Part shown: in pieces, positions 36,300 to 48,596 of the stretch | Position numbering within the stretch: the first letter of the stretch is position 1 | Layout: the number at the start of each line of letters is the position of its first letter | DNA from: Larimichthys crocea | Lineage: Eukaryota; Chordata; Actinopteri; Sciaenidae | Assembly: GCF_000972845.2 (NCBI RefSeq) | Contig: NC_040028.1 | Coordinates: forward strand, 9,804,038-9,868,037 | Length of the DNA stretch: 64,000 nt | Reading direction: 5' to 3' | Notes under the pieces: generated by a model | Databases searched by the model: none | What the model saw: the letters and a program-made list of their open reading frames with translations, nothing else | Told to the model about the DNA's origin: nothing | Position numbers and translations under genes: made by a program

Positions 36300-39200
36300 T
36301 TGTATAAATGCAAATAAGTTAGTTGTTAGTAATTTAGTAATTATTATATAATTTAGTCATGTGTTACTCCAGTTCATAAGTCGGGTTTAGTCAATAGTTT
36401 TGTTAGTCGTTTGAAACTCAAATAATTAATACTTGTATTCTTCTTCTTCAGATTTCCCCACGTCTGGGACCATGTGGAGAAAATGTGCCCTGGGAACCTT
36501 GACTAGGGATATTTTATACATTCAGTTCAGTGATTTGATGTAATGTTGTTGCCTTAATGATTTGAAGCAAAGGTGTTTATTTTGTTAGCATTGTAACATG
36601 TCACAATAGTTTGAATTGACTACTGTAGCTCCTTCTATGCCTTCAGGTTTTTAATTTACAAGAGGTACTGTATGTAGAGAAATATGTACCAGCACAGCCC
36701 CATTGTAGTCTCAGGTTTGTACACTGTTTGTAGTTGGTGCTATTTATTTTCACAGTTGTCTTAAACAGTCTGTATAAAAAAAGACTTTAGTATACACATA
36801 TATATTTATGTACTTTAACACGATTTACATGTAATTTTTAATTTTTTTCTTTATGTTGAAACTGTCACTTTAGTATGTATTTTTTATTAAGAAAGAAAAG
36901 TGATTACTAAATAATATCAGTAAATATACTGTAGTGGTAGGTGTCATACTTTGCCAGCTGGTACATTAAAGTTACATTTAAAGTTTTACAATTGCTGATT
37001 GAAATGGTAACAGGCACAAGGCACATGGGTGACTGACTGAGTCCAGTGTTCTAGAGACAGAAAACAAGAGATAACAAAGAATAAGAGAAATAAGAAATGC
37101 TTTTAGATGTATATAACAAATCTAAAAATGGACACATTATGAGATGCAGCTCATCAGTCAGAAGCTCTGTGGTTTTCATTTCAATCACGTGAAATGTCCC
37201 TGGAAGCCAGCTGTACTTAACTAAGATGTCATTGGTACAAGCTAATACTGGAAGGACAAACTAATATGAGGTCATTTCAGTCATTTGGAAGATTAACATT
37301 TATGGAGGTCGCCACTTTTTAGAGCCATCGTCCCAGTGAAACAGCTCATACTTTGATCCCATATGTATAACCTCTTCCAATATCCTTCACTGCTACCAGG
37401 AGGCCTAATGGGCAGATGGTAGTCAAGGTCATCCTTCTCATTCACATGTATGTGTGTCAGTTGCTTTATACTGGGTATAAAAGACTGGGTGTCCAGAATT
37501 AGAAACTCAATCACGTAAAAATTAATTTACAAGTAGTAATTATCTGATTTGAGGTTGGTAGATGGTGATGAGTTTTCAATTTCCATTGCTTCAGATGTCT
37601 GCAGAAGCAAATCTTAATTTGAATTCTCTATTAAACAATATTCCCCTAATGGTGATATTAAATGTATTTCATTGGTTCTTGGAAAGCAGCACATGTATTG
37701 GAAAAAGTGCTTGTAAAATGTACAGAATCACAAAGCTGCCAAAATAATATACTGTACAAGCAGCTGGATTCTTCCTCATTCTTCTGTAGAACTTTGTACC
37801 ATCACTTACACTTTGGCCAGTTGCTCAGGTTCTGTGACCCATCTCTCCATAAAAAGCAAATGACAGCCACGTGCCTCACTTCTCCTGTAGGAAGTCCACC
37901 TTACTCTGCCCGGCCACATCTGTCTGATACTGATAGCTGGCATAAAAAGTCAGCCTCTAGTGGCCTCATGGGGGCCATATTGCCCTTTTAAAAGCCCGCT
38001 TCAGACAACATGTAAAGGGAATTAACAGGATAAACTGGTGATAAATTGTCGATAAAAAGTATTCCTTCATATTAGGACACACCAGTTAAGAGCAATATTC
38101 TTGGTATGGTATCTTTACATTGTTGTAACTCCAGTGGTTGCACTCCAGAGGGTGCTCTTACATGTCCAGGAACATTTTAAATAATGTAATGCAACAATAT
38201 AATTAGAATATAACAATATTGTTGAATATTGTTCAAGAATTTTATTATAGAATAACTATTTTACTGTGATTCTGAATTCATAAAAATCTGGCCACAATAA
38301 AGACACTGTAGGAACTATTTCTTTGTGAAAAGGTAGTCGCAATTTTTCAGAAAGAGGGGCTACTATTATTGTTTTTTTCCAAAGCTTTGGAATATTTTAA
38401 ACACAATACTAAAACTTTTGGATAAACAGGCTATAAACCCTTTTCACAGCAGCCATTTTGACATGAAATAACAGGTAATCACAGGTGTTACCAATGATAC
38501 TAATTACGGTTTCGTTCCATTCTGGTCAAACAGAGTTGAAGATGTGTCTTAATTTAAAAATAACTTAAGGATGGAAAATATTTGTGAATGTTTACATGTT
38601 CCCAAAGATTTGACTCAATTTACATGAACACATGGGCAGCAGACAGATTTACTGTTAGAGATGGATAAGAGAAAGACAGACCGACCTACTGTGACATGAA
38701 TATTGATATAACAGGTGACAAAACATAAATAAAACAGATTTAAAAATCCTCTGATTTTGATGCCTGCAACATGCTACGAAAGAGGTCGGTCAGCAGCAAG
38801 TTTACCCCTGTGTTACATCAGTTTTTCTTCTGACAGAACTCGGTGAGTTTTTGAGGACGGTATTGTTGAAGTTCTCAAAGTGAAATTCTTTCCCATTCTT
38901 TCTCAGCAGAGGCACGAGCATTGTATTTCGTGCCACAGTGACAGGTCTGAACTGCAGGCAGGCCAGTCTGATACACACTGTTTTAACATGCAGCTGAAAT
39001 AAGGTGAAAGAGATGTTGTCTTGATTGCAGCATGTGTTGCTCCCGTATGATACCTTTCATTAATGGTGAGCTGCCCATCATGCCAAAGGCACTAACACAC
39101 CCCCATACATCACAGATGCTGGCTTTTGAACTTTGCTCTGGTAACAATCTTTTTTTTCTCTTCGGCCTTTCAAGGATGCCTATTTCATACCCGACCACGA

Positions 39201-40374
39201 TACTACCACCTGTTACCGATGAACCTGTTTACCTGTTAATAGGTGCTTTTTTCAGTCTTTTGTTGCTTCTGTCCAAAGTTTTTTGTGGATCATCACAGTC
39301 TCTATTTACAGAAAAACGATAAAGTTTATCAGTTTGAACCACCGGTGGTATTTCATCTGTCTTGCTTCTAGCCATCCTCCTCCACCTTCCCGAGCAGGGT
39401 AAGTTAGTTTGTTAGAGAGCCTTCTCCATCCTCCTCACCTCTGACAGATGAAGAGGTTTAGGATGGCCAGGAGCCGGAGTATCTCCTGGATCCATTAACG
39501 GTGTTGAGCTGCCACACAGCTAGAAATTTATCACCAGAAAGGAAACACAACAAAACACATTTTCTCTGAATCACAATATTTTCTACATCAGATTTTAACA
39601 CAGCTTTACATAAACATCAATAGCAGCAAATTCCAAAACAAATAAATGATGAAAATGTCGAGCAAATGTCGACTTCTGCCTGAAATCTGTCTCGTACTGA
39701 CCTAGCAATGTGTTGATCTTGGCAAAACTTTTTGAGATTGTTTTGAATTTTGTTCCCTTCTGTCTGGTTCAATAGTTGCAGAACTTTTCATTTCGAACAC
39801 AATGACACCGTGCTCGCAGATTCTGTCGAGAGGAGCTGCATCCAAACGCAGCACAAAGATTGAATTAATTCAACCAAAACACGCCAAAATTTTGTGATGC
39901 CACCCCAATTAACCCTTTATCAACTCAATGAAGAAATGTTTTCTGAATGTATCTGCAGAATATTTGGGGACATTGTTTTATTTCTTCCCTACAACATCCA
40001 CATGTTTATGCAACTCAAAGCACAAACTGGATTTCATTCATCTTTCTGGGTGAAATAGATGTCGTTTTCTCCCTAATATAATCAATTGAGCCAACACAGA
40101 AGTGCCCAAAACGTTGAGTCAGTCTCCATAAGTCCCAATGGAAAAATGACCAACTTCATAGCAGAAAAAAACATGTTTACAGCCTGGTACAAAACAATAA
40201 TTTAAATCTAATTTCCCTGTTCATGACAACTGTACTGAGGGTGATTTTTTATAGAACTCACCTGTTCAAATTATATTAAGGCAGATTAACAGGTGAGTGC
40301 CATCACAGGTGGCTTGTTGGAGCTGTTAGGCTTCATCCACCTCCACCCACGCTCCACATCTTTGCCCATAGGTA
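36300..40374. other. Intergenic spacer, nothing firmly identified
   Basis: Short open frames here have no recognisable homology. One minus-strand segment (39437-39519) has plausible splice borders and is discussed as a finding. There are no tRNA-like or other RNA structures that I can support. Confidence 0.5.
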
Positions 40375-41972
40375 AGCTAATAAATCGTCCATCCGGGGGC
40401 GGGGGCGCTACAAATGGGGGAAGACAAAACAAATGTAACTTTCACTATTCTTACACTAAAAGTAGTTGGTGCTATTATTTGTTAATATGAAAATAATAAG
40501 CCCCACATTAATTTAACCGCATATTTAATAAGAATAATACTAATAACAGTAATACTTCCCTAAGCCTAGGTCAATTATTTTTGACAATAATAAATAATAA
40601 TGCGAAAAATGACCAAAACTCTGCGGTCAGTGTCCAGAGACGGAAGAAAAGAGAAGATGAGGAGGATAAAAACACACAAAGATAGAGGTACAGTAAAGAT
40701 AATGTCATTATTGGCCAACTTATTTGTCTATTGCAGAACAGTAGTCACTTTTAGCCTAAGGCAGTTTACTAATCAATAAATAGCTGTTAGCTTGTTTCAA
40801 CGTCAGTTAGTGTGATGGAGGAGGCCAAACGGCTGTCGGTAATGTCGGTAACTACCCCCACCTTACATTTATCAGGGGGATTTATAAAGATTAGATCTGT
40901 TCAGCAGGTGTTTATACATTTAATTACATATACTTAATTTGATTATTTTTAATTTTTCCTTCAGAAAAATCAAATCCATTTGAGAGTTCCATTTGGAATG
41001 AAGATGGTTCTGTGTTCCGAATAAATTTGCATATAAGAGGGAGAGAGAGATCAACACTCATTCCCGGATGACCTTCGAAGAGGAAGGACTGACCTGTAGC
41101 TGGTTCAACAAATCGATTCTTCAATCTACTTTTTCTGAATGGCATCGTTTTGGGTAAGGAGCACACGTGTTTTTCCTGCATCGGTCTTTTAGGCAAGTAA
41201 CTTTTACAGATCACATTTTAAATAGGTTGAGGTGCAACTGCACTCTAAAAATGATGTCTTTAATGCTGAACGTGTGCAAAATAGACTGCATGCAACGTCT
41301 TTCTTTACAGGACAGGAATTTTCATGTGAGGTGATAGCTTTGCAGTCATTGCTCTGTGTTTTCTCAGCTCTTTCACAGAGACAGTGTGAAGGAAAGATTG
41401 TTTCATGTTAATCTGTTGAATATTACTCTGAAACAACTTAACTCTGAAACTTATTCCCAAATCACCTTTGAAGAGTTAAATCTGCCCTGCAGCTGCTTTA
41501 AAATCTGTTACTTTTACTGAACTGCATTGTTTTGGAAAAGGGTACACGTGTCTAAGGCTGCTCGATTATTGAAAAATCAATATCATGATTATTTTGGTCA
41601 ATATTGAAATCACGATTATTCAAACGATTAATTTTGAGTTTCACAATGCATTTATTCAGCATTTCTCTCACTCTCTCTCAAAAAACATTTTGTTATTCTT
41701 GATTCTTTGATTCTTTATGCAAAATAAAAAACAAAATAGACAATGCTGTAATAGTGCAATAACAGGACAGGACATAGAAGGACAAAACAAGAAATGGTTG
41801 TCCTGGTCCTACAGTTACAGATCAGTTAGCTCAGTTTAACTGAGGCAAAATAGAGTCATATCACTCATAAGAAAAGGGTGAAGTATGGAAGGCTGCTTCA
41901 CCAATGACGGGTAAGATCCCCCTGAAAACTTTGGGACAACCTAAGACAGGAACAGCCACGATTACTTGACCT

Positions 41973-42006
41973 TGTCGCACACTGTGAGCAGGCACAGTGT
42001 GCGACA
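41973..42006. repeat. Perfect 14-bp-arm inverted repeat (hairpin)
   Basis: 'tgtcgcacactgtg', a 6-base spacer 'agcagg', then the exact reverse complement 'cacagtgtgcgaca'. Four more copies with slightly eroded arms lie at 46513-46546, 50238-50271, 50607-50639 and 51013-51046, each roughly 180-240 bases upstream of Rex3 5' sequence or of a duplicate of that leader. Confidence 0.9.
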
Positions 42007-42179
42007 ACTCCGTCACCGTGCAGTAACACAGCACAGGGTGTGACAAGAGATATAGAAATAGACAGAAACAAGTAATTGAGGATTGCTTGAGGATTACATG
42101 AGGTTAGTCAAAAGGTTAGGGAAGAAAACATATAGTGAAAGTCAAGGAAAGGTCTCGATATCAAACTGTTGAGATGTGA

Positions 42180-45100
42180 CCACGATCACTGTGGGATCAA
42201 CATGTTCATACCCTCCTGGAGCTGCCCCCTTACCGCGGTGGAGGGGTTTTGCGTGTTCCAATGATCCTAGGAGCTATGTTGTCGGGGGCTTTATTCCCCT
42301 GGTAGGTAGTCCAGACAAAGTGCAGCTCAACATCCCCTGATGAAATGACAACTGACGGAACCAAGTTTCCCTTGCCCGGATGCGGGCCACGGGGGCCCCC
42401 CCCCTGGAGCCAGGCCTGGGGGTGGGGCTCGTTGGTGAGCGCCTGGTGGTCGGGTCCTGGCGGTTGGGTTTCTCGGGCACAGCCCGAAAAGGCGACATGG
42501 GCCCCCCTTCCCATGGGCCCACCACCCATGGGAGGGGTCTCAGGGGGGGAGCGGTGCGAAGAGAGATGGGCGGCAGTCGGAGGCAGGGACCCTGGCGGTC
42601 CGACCCCCGGTTGCAGAAGCTGGCTCTGGGGGCGTGGAACGTCACCTCTCTGGCGGGGAAGGAGCCTGAGCTGGTGCACGAGGTTGAGAGGTACCGGCTA
42701 GATATAGTCAGGCTTGCCTCGGCGCACAGCGTGGGTTCCGGAACCAGTTTCCTTGAGAGGGGCTGGACGCTCTACCACTCTGGAGTTGCCCCCGGCGAGA
42801 GGCGCAGAGCGGGGGTGGGACTGCTTGTTTCCCCCCGGCTCGGCGCCTGTACGTTGGGGTTCACCCCGGTGGACGAGAGGGTAGCCTCCCTTCGCCTTCG
42901 GGTGGGGGGACGGGTCCTGACTGTCGTCTGTGCTTATGCACCGAATGGCAGTTCAGAGTACCCACCCTTTTTGGAGTCTTTGGAGGGGGTGCTGGAGAGC
43001 GCTCCCTCTGGGGACTCCCTCGTCCTCCTGGGGGACTTCAATGCTCACGTGGGCGGCGACAGTGAGACCTGGAGGGGCGTGATTGGGAGGAACGGCCCCC
43101 CTGATCTGAACCCGAGTGGTGTTCTGTTATTGGACTTCTGTGCACGTCATGGATTGTCCATAACAAACACCATGTTCAAGCATAAGGGTGTCCATATGTG
43201 CACTTGGCACCAGGATGCCCTCGGCCGTAGTTCGATGATCGACTTTGTGGTCGTGTCGTCGGACTTGCGGCCACATGTTTTGGACACTCGGGTGAAGAGA
43301 GGGGCGGAGCTGTCAACTGATCACCACCTGGTGGTGAGTTGGCTCCGATGGTGGGGGAGGATGGCAGTCAGACCTGGCAGGCCCAAACGTTCTGTGCGGG
43401 TTTGTTGGGAACGTCTGGCTGAATCTCCTGTCAGAAAGAGTTTCAACTCCCACCTCCGGGAGAGCTTCGCTCATGTCCCGGGGGAGGCGGGGGACATTGA
43501 GTCCGAGTGGACCTTGTTCCGTTCCTCCATTGTCGAGGCGGCCGACCGGAGCTGTGGCTGTAAGGTGGTCGGTGCCTGTCGTGGCGGTGGCCCCCGAACC
43601 CGCTGGTGGACACCGGTGGTGAGGGATGCCGTCAAGCTGAAGAAGGAGGCCTACAGAACCTTTCTGGCCTGTGGGAGTCCTGAAGCAGCTGACGGGTATC
43701 GACATGCCAAGCGGAATGCGGCCTTGTGGTGGGAGGAGTTCGGTGAGGCCATGGAGAGTGACTTTCGAACAGCTTCGAGGAGGTTCTGGACCACCATCCG
43801 GCGGCTCAGGCGGGGGAAGCAGTGCACTATCAACACTGTGTTCAGTGGAGACGGTGTGCTGCTGACCTCGACTGGGGACGTCTTGGGTCGGTGGAGGGAA
43901 TACTTCGAAGACCTCCTCAATCCCACCAGCACGTCTTCCTTTGAGGAGGCAGAGTCTGGGAACCCCGTGGTGGTCTCACCCATCTCTGGGGCTGAGGTCG
44001 CTGAGGTAGTCAAAAAACTCCTCGGTGGCAGGGCCCCGGGGGTGGATGAGGTCCACCCGGAGTTCCTCAAGGCTCTGGATGTTGTGGGGCTGTCTTGGTT
44101 GACACGTCTCTGCAACATCACGTGGACATCGGGGGCAGTGCCTCTGGACTGGCAGACCGGGGTGGTGGTTCCCCTCTTCAAAAAGGGGGACCGGAGGATG
44201 TGCTCCAACTATAGGGGGATCACACTCCTCAGCCTCCCCGGGAAGGTCTTTTCGGGGGTCCTGGAGAGGAGGGTCCGCAAGATTGTCGAACCTTGGATCC
44301 AGGAGGAGCAGTGTGGTTTTCGTCCTGGCCATGGAACTGTGGACCAGCTCTATACCCTTAGCGCGGCCCTGGAGGGTGCATGGGAGTTTGCCCAACCAGT
44401 CTACATGTGTTTTGTGGACCTGGAGAAGGCGTTCGACCGTGTCCCTCGGGGGGTCCTGTGGGGGGTGCTCCGGGAGTATGGGGTTCTGGACCCATTGATA
44501 CGGGCTATCCGGTCCCTGTACTCTTGGTGCCAGAGCTTGGTCCGCATTGCCGGCAGTAAGTCGGACCTGTTTCCCGTGGGAGTTGGACTCCGCCAGGGCT
44601 GCCCTTTGTCACCGGTTCTGTTCATAACCTTTATGGACAGGATTTCTAGGCGCAGCCAGGGCGTCGAGGGGCTGCGATTCGGTGGCCTCAGGATTGGGTC
44701 GCTGCTTTTTGCAGACGATCTAGTCCTGTTGGCTTCATCGGATCGTGACCTTCAGCTCTCTCTGGAGCGGTTTGCAGCCGAGTGCGAAGCGGCTGGGATG
44801 AGAATCAGCACCTCCAAATCCGAGGCCATGGTTCTCAGCCGGAAAAGGGTGGAGTGCAGTCTCCAGGTCGGGGATGAGATCCTGCCTCAAGTGGAGGAGT
44901 TCAAGTATCTCGGGGTCTTGTTCACGAGTGAGGGAAGGATGGAACGGGAGATCGACCGGCGGATCGGTGCGGCTTCTGCAGTGATGCGGACTCTGCACCA
45001 GTCCGTCGTGGTGAAGAAGGAGCTGAGCCGAAAGGTGAAGAAGGAGCTGAGCCGAAAGGCGAAGCTCTCGATTTACCAGTCGATCTACGTTCCTACCCTC

Positions 45101-45545
45101 ACCTATGGTCACGAGCTTTGGGTAGTGACCGAAAGAATAAGGTCGCAAATACAAGCGGCCAAAATGAGCTTCCTTCGCAGGGTGGCTGGGGTCTCCCTTA
45201 GAGATAGGGTGAGAAGCTCGGCCATCCGCGAGGAGCTCAGAGTAGAACCGCTGCTCCTCCGCATCGAGAGGAACCAGTTGAGGTGGCTCGGGCATCTCGT
45301 GAGGATGCCTCCTGGAAGTCTCGCCGGTGAGATGTTCCGGGCACGTCCCTCCGGGAGGCGGCCCCGGGGAAGACCCAGGACACGCTGGAGGGACTACGTC
45401 TTTCGGCTGGCCTGGGAACGCCTTGGGGTCCCCCTGGGAGAGTTGGCAGAAGTGGCTGAGGAGAGGGAAGTCTGGGCTTCCCTGCTGAAGCTGCTGCCCC
45501 CGCGACCCGACCACGGATAAGCGGAAGAAAACGGATGGACGGAAG
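42180..45545 (+). mobile_element. Rex3 non-LTR retrotransposon (RTE clade), copy A
   Basis: Nearly full-length element. The 5' leader begins around 'cacgatcactgtgggatca' and the 3' end is 'ggataagcggaagaaaacgg' followed by a short 'atggacgg' run, matching the GATG-type tail known for Rex3. The regions matching the widely used Rex3 primers (RTX3-R3 at 44150-44169 and RTX3-F3 reversed at 44594-44614) are exact as I remember them. The internal ORF is intact. Target-site duplications were not identifiable because the element is embedded in repeated DNA. Confidence 0.88.
42380..45520 (+). CDS. Rex3 endonuclease-reverse transcriptase polyprotein, open
   Basis: One uninterrupted 1046-codon frame. 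Residues 1-80 are Gly/Pro-rich. An APE-type endonuclease follows, with WNVTS (about 86), [10 protein letters not shown] (about 217), SMIDFVVVS (about 285) and STDHHLVV (about 312). The glutamate expected in the second APE motif is not obvious. Reverse transcriptase motifs are A ([11 protein letters not shown], about 677), B ([10 protein letters not shown], about 735), C ([11 protein letters not shown], about 775) and the EFKYLGVLF block. The C-terminal part is Arg-rich ([14 protein letters not shown]) and ends in LLPPRPDHG. An in-frame 24-bp tandem duplication at 45011-45058 adds eight residues that copy C does not have. The enzyme nicks genomic DNA and copies its own RNA at the nick. Confidence 0.88.
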   Translation: MRATGAPPLEPGLGVGLVGERLVVGSWRLGFSGTARKGDMGPPSHGPTTHGRGLRGGAVRREMGGSRRQGPWRSDPRLQKLALGAWNVTSLAGKEPELVHEVERYRLDIVRLASAHSVGSGTSFLERGWTLYHSGVAPGERRRAGVGLLVSPRLGACTLGFTPVDERVASLRLRVGGRVLTVVCAYAPNGSSEYPPFLESLEGVLESAPSGDSLVLLGDFNAHVGGDSETWRGVIGRNGPPDLNPSGVLLLDFCARHGLSITNTMFKHKGVHMCTWHQDALGRSSMIDFVVVSSDLRPHVLDTRVKRGAELSTDHHLVVSWLRWWGRMAVRPGRPKRSVRVCWERLAESPVRKSFNSHLRESFAHVPGEAGDIESEWTLFRSSIVEAADRSCGCKVVGACRGGGPRTRWWTPVVRDAVKLKKEAYRTFLACGSPEAADGYRHAKRNAALWWEEFGEAMESDFRTASRRFWTTIRRLRRGKQCTINTVFSGDGVLLTSTGDVLGRWREYFEDLLNPTSTSSFEEAESGNPVVVSPISGAEVAEVVKKLLGGRAPGVDEVHPEFLKALDVVGLSWLTRLCNITWTSGAVPLDWQTGVVVPLFKKGDRRMCSNYRGITLLSLPGKVFSGVLERRVRKIVEPWIQEEQCGFRPGHGTVDQLYTLSAALEGAWEFAQPVYMCFVDLEKAFDRVPRGVLWGVLREYGVLDPLIRAIRSLYSWCQSLVRIAGSKSDLFPVGVGLRQGCPLSPVLFITFMDRISRRSQGVEGLRFGGLRIGSLLFADDLVLLASSDRDLQLSLERFAAECEAAGMRISTSKSEAMVLSRKRVECSLQVGDEILPQVEEFKYLGVLFTSEGRMEREIDRRIGAASAVMRTLHQSVVVKKELSRKVKKELSRKAKLSIYQSIYVPTLTYGHELWVVTERIRSQIQAAKMSFLRRVAGVSLRDRVRSSAIREELRVEPLLLRIERNQLRWLGHLVRMPPGSLAGEMFRARPSGRRPRGRPRTRWRDYVFRLAWERLGVPLGELAEVAEEREVWASLLKLLPPRPDHG

Positions 45546-45819
45546 ACCTAAACGTTGGTTAAGATGAAGCAAACAGGTTTGCTCCAGTGGTTTGACTCAG
45601 GTGGTTGGATGAAAGGCACTGATGACACTTCAGTGCTCAACTGAAAATAAGTACATTACATTTCATTAAATACATGAACATTTAATTGTGCTGATAACCA
45701 GGACACTCTAAAGTAAATGTGGGAAACCAAAGAAATGTCGTCCTTGGTATTTTAGTCGTACTGAAGATTTCCTCTGCAACTGCAGTCCAGCAGTAGAAAC
45801 GTAATGTCCTCAGCCTCCT

Positions 45820-46460
45820 TCAGCATCTAAATATGTCTCCACTGCACCAGAAATGTGCACCTGATTATGGACAGCAGCAGATAATTAATGTCCTCAGCCT
45901 TCGTCTCCACTGCAACTTATTACTGATACCAGTAGAAAATGTATGTCCTCAACCTCAACCCCTAACCCTTCAGCTCCTGAAATGTCTCCACAGCTCGTGA
46001 TAATTGACACCAACCAAGGCTTTGTCCTCAGCCTCCTTCACTTTAAATGTACACCTGTCAATAGACATCAGGAGCAAAGTAATGTCCTCAGGCTCTTTCA
46101 GCGCCTGAAATGTCTCCTCTGCACATGGTTCTAGACAGAAGGAGCACATTAATGTTTTTAGCCTTCTCCGGCGCCTGAAATGTCTCCTCTGCATCTGTAA
46201 ATAGACAGCAGGAGCAAAGTAATGTCCTCAGGCTCCTTCCGCGCCTGAAATGTCTCCTCTGCACATGGTTCTAGACAGCAGGAGCACATTAATGTCCTCA
46301 GGCTCCTTCAGCACCTGAAATGTCTCCTCTGCACATGGTTCTAGACAGCAGGAGCACATTAATGTCCTCAGGCTCCTTCAGCACCTGAAATGTCTCCTCT
46401 GCACATGGTTCTAGACAGCAGGAGCACATTAATGTCCTCAGGCTCCTTCAGCACCTGAAA
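45820..46460. repeat. 70-bp minisatellite downstream of Rex3 copy A
   Basis: The last three to four units are almost identical 70-base repeats built on 'tgtctcctctgcacatgg', 'ttctagacagcaggagcac' and 'attaatgtcctcaggctcc'. Earlier units (from 45820) are more diverged and of variable length. The array lies 3' of the retrotransposon, not inside it, and is duplicated with it. Confidence 0.9.
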
Positions 46461-48457
46461 TCCCCTGAAAACTTTGGGACAACCGAAGACAGGAACAGCC
46501 ACATTATTGACCTTGCGCACACTGTGAGCAGGCACAGTGTGCGACAACTCCGTCACCGTCAGTAACACAGCACAGGGTGTGAGAAAGAAGATATAGATAG
46601 AGATCAATAGACAGAAACAGTACTTGAGGATTGCTTGAGGATTACTTGAGGTTAGGCAAAAGGTTGGAAAGAAAACTATAGTGAAAGTCAAGGAAAGGTT
46701 CTCGCATATCAACTGTTGAGAATGTGACCCACGATCACTGTGGGATCAACATGTTCATACCCTCCTGGAGCTGCACCTTACCGCGGTGGAGGGGTTTTGC
46801 GTGTTCCAATGATCCTAAGAGCTATGTTGTTCGTGGGCGTTATGCCCCTGGTAGGGTCACCCAAGGCAACAGGTCGCGAGATGAGGGGTCCCAGACAAAG
46901 TGCAGCCAACATCCCCTGATGAAATGACAACATGACGGAACCAAGTTTCCCTGCCCGGACGCGGGCCACCGGGGGCCCCCCCTGGAGCCAGGCCTGGGAG
47001 TGGGCTCGTGGCAAGCGCCTGGTGGGTCGGGTCCAACCCATGGGGCCCGGGCCGGGCACAGCCCAAAAGTGACATGGGCCCCCTTACCCATGGGCCCACC
47101 ACCCATGGGAGGGGTCTCAGGGGGAGCGGTGCGAAGAGAAATGGGCGGCAGTCGGAGGCGGGGACCTGGTGGTCCGACCCCCGGTTGCAGAAGCTGGCTC
47201 TGGGGACGTGGAACGTCACCTCTCTGGCGGGGAAGGAGCTGAGCTGGTGCACGAGGTTTGAGGGTACTGCTGGCGAGATATATCGGGCTTGCCTCGACGC
47301 ACAGCGTGGGTTCCGGAACCAGTTTCCTTAGAGGGGGGCTGGACGCTCTACCACTCTGGAGTTGCCCCCAGGCGAGCAGGCGCAGAGCGGGGGTGGGACT
47401 GCTTGTTTCCCCCCCGGCTCGTGCCTGACGTTGGGGTTCACCCTCGTGGACGAGAGGGTAGCCTCCCTTCGCTCGGGTGGGGGGACGGGTGGACTGTCGT
47501 CTGTGCTTATGCACCGAATGGCAGTTCAGAGTACCCACCCTTTTTGGAGTCTTTAAGGGGGTGCTGGAAGCGCTCCCTCTGGGGACTCCCTCGTCCTCCT
47601 GGGGGACTTAATGCTCACCGTGGGCGGAGTGGTGTGTTCTGTTATTGGACTTCTGTGCTCGTCATGGATTGTCCATAACGAACACCAGTTCAAGCATAAG
47701 GGTGTCCACATGTGCACTTGGCACCAGGACGCCCTCGCCGTAGTTCGATGACGACTTTGTGGTTGTGTCGTCAGACTTGCGCCACATGTTGGGCACCGGG
47801 TGAAGGGGGGCAGAGGTGCAACTGATCACCACCTGTGGTGAGTTGGCTCCGATGGGGGGGGAGGATGGCGGTCAACTGGCAAGCCCAAACGTTCTGTGCG
47901 GGTTTCCTGGAAACGTCTGGCTGAATCTCCTGTCAGAAAGAGTTTCAACTCCCACCTCCGGGAGAGCTTCGCTCATGTCCCGGGAGGGCGGGGGACATTG
48001 AGTCGAGTGGACCTTGTTACCTTCCTCCATTGTCGAGGCGGCCGACCGGAGCTGTGGCGTAAGGTGGTCGTGCCGTCGTGGCGGTGGCCCCCCGAACCGC
48101 GGGTGGACACCGGCGGTGAGGGATGCCGTCAAGCTGAAGAAGAAGGCCTACAGACCTTTCTGGCCTGTGGGGAGTCCTGAAGCAGCTGACGGGTATCGAC
48201 ATGCCAAGCGGAATGCGGCCTCGGTGCGGATGGGTGGGAGGATTTCGGTGAGGCCAGGGAGAGCGACTTCGAAGGCTTCGAGGAGGTTCTGACCACCATC
48301 CGCGGCTCAGGGGGGGAGCAGTGCACTATCAACACTGTGTTCAGTGGGGACGGTGTGCTGCTGACCTGACGGGGGACGTCTTGGGTCGGTGGAGGGAATA
48401 CTTCGAAGACCTCCTCAATCCCACCAGCACGTCTTCCTTTGAGGAGGCAGAGTCTGG
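46460..48457 (+). pseudogene. Partial Rex3 copy B with many small indels
   Basis: Matches 41919-43962 (hairpin block, Rex3 leader, endonuclease region and the start of the linker to the RT), but single-base gains and losses occur every few tens of bases, and about 55 bases are missing near 47625. No frame longer than about 230 codons survives on either strand. It starts abruptly at the end of the minisatellite and stops abruptly at 'gaggcagagtctggg'. The error pattern looks more like uncorrected sequence than natural decay. Confidence 0.8.
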
Positions 48458-48596
48458 GGCCCCCCCCCTCCTCTGACTGAATGGACTCTACCTGCTCTCT
48501 GGCGGGACGGGACGGTCAGTTAACTGTTTATGGATGTCTGCGCATGCTCAGAGCCGGCCCATGGTATAGGTATGTAAAAGGGAATCGCTAATGCTA
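48458..48596. other. Junction segment between copy B and unit 2
   Basis: Non-Rex3 filler. It includes a C-rich motif followed by 'ctctgactgaatggactc' and 'ctctctggcggga', closely related to an insertion at 48786-48831 inside unit 2. It ends in 'gctaatgctaatgctaat', which leads into the unit start. Confidence 0.6.

Larger units (their letters stand above)
40375..46460 (+). repeat. Large duplicated unit 1 (contains Rex3 copy A)
   Basis: Begins at 'gctaataaatcgtcc' and matches 48597-55480 along its whole length in the same orientation: AT-rich leader, paired FEE/FEELN-like segments (41067 and 41460), the 'cacgattattcaaacgatt' repeat, a hairpin block, the Rex3 element and the 70-bp minisatellite. 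Differences are mostly substitutions, small indels and two larger events in unit 2. Confidence 0.85.

Noticed and set aside
42230..45572. Minus-strand and alternate-frame ORFs across Rex3
   Set aside because: They overlap the coding frame of a GC-rich retrotransposon, have no recognisable domains and recur identically in each copy.
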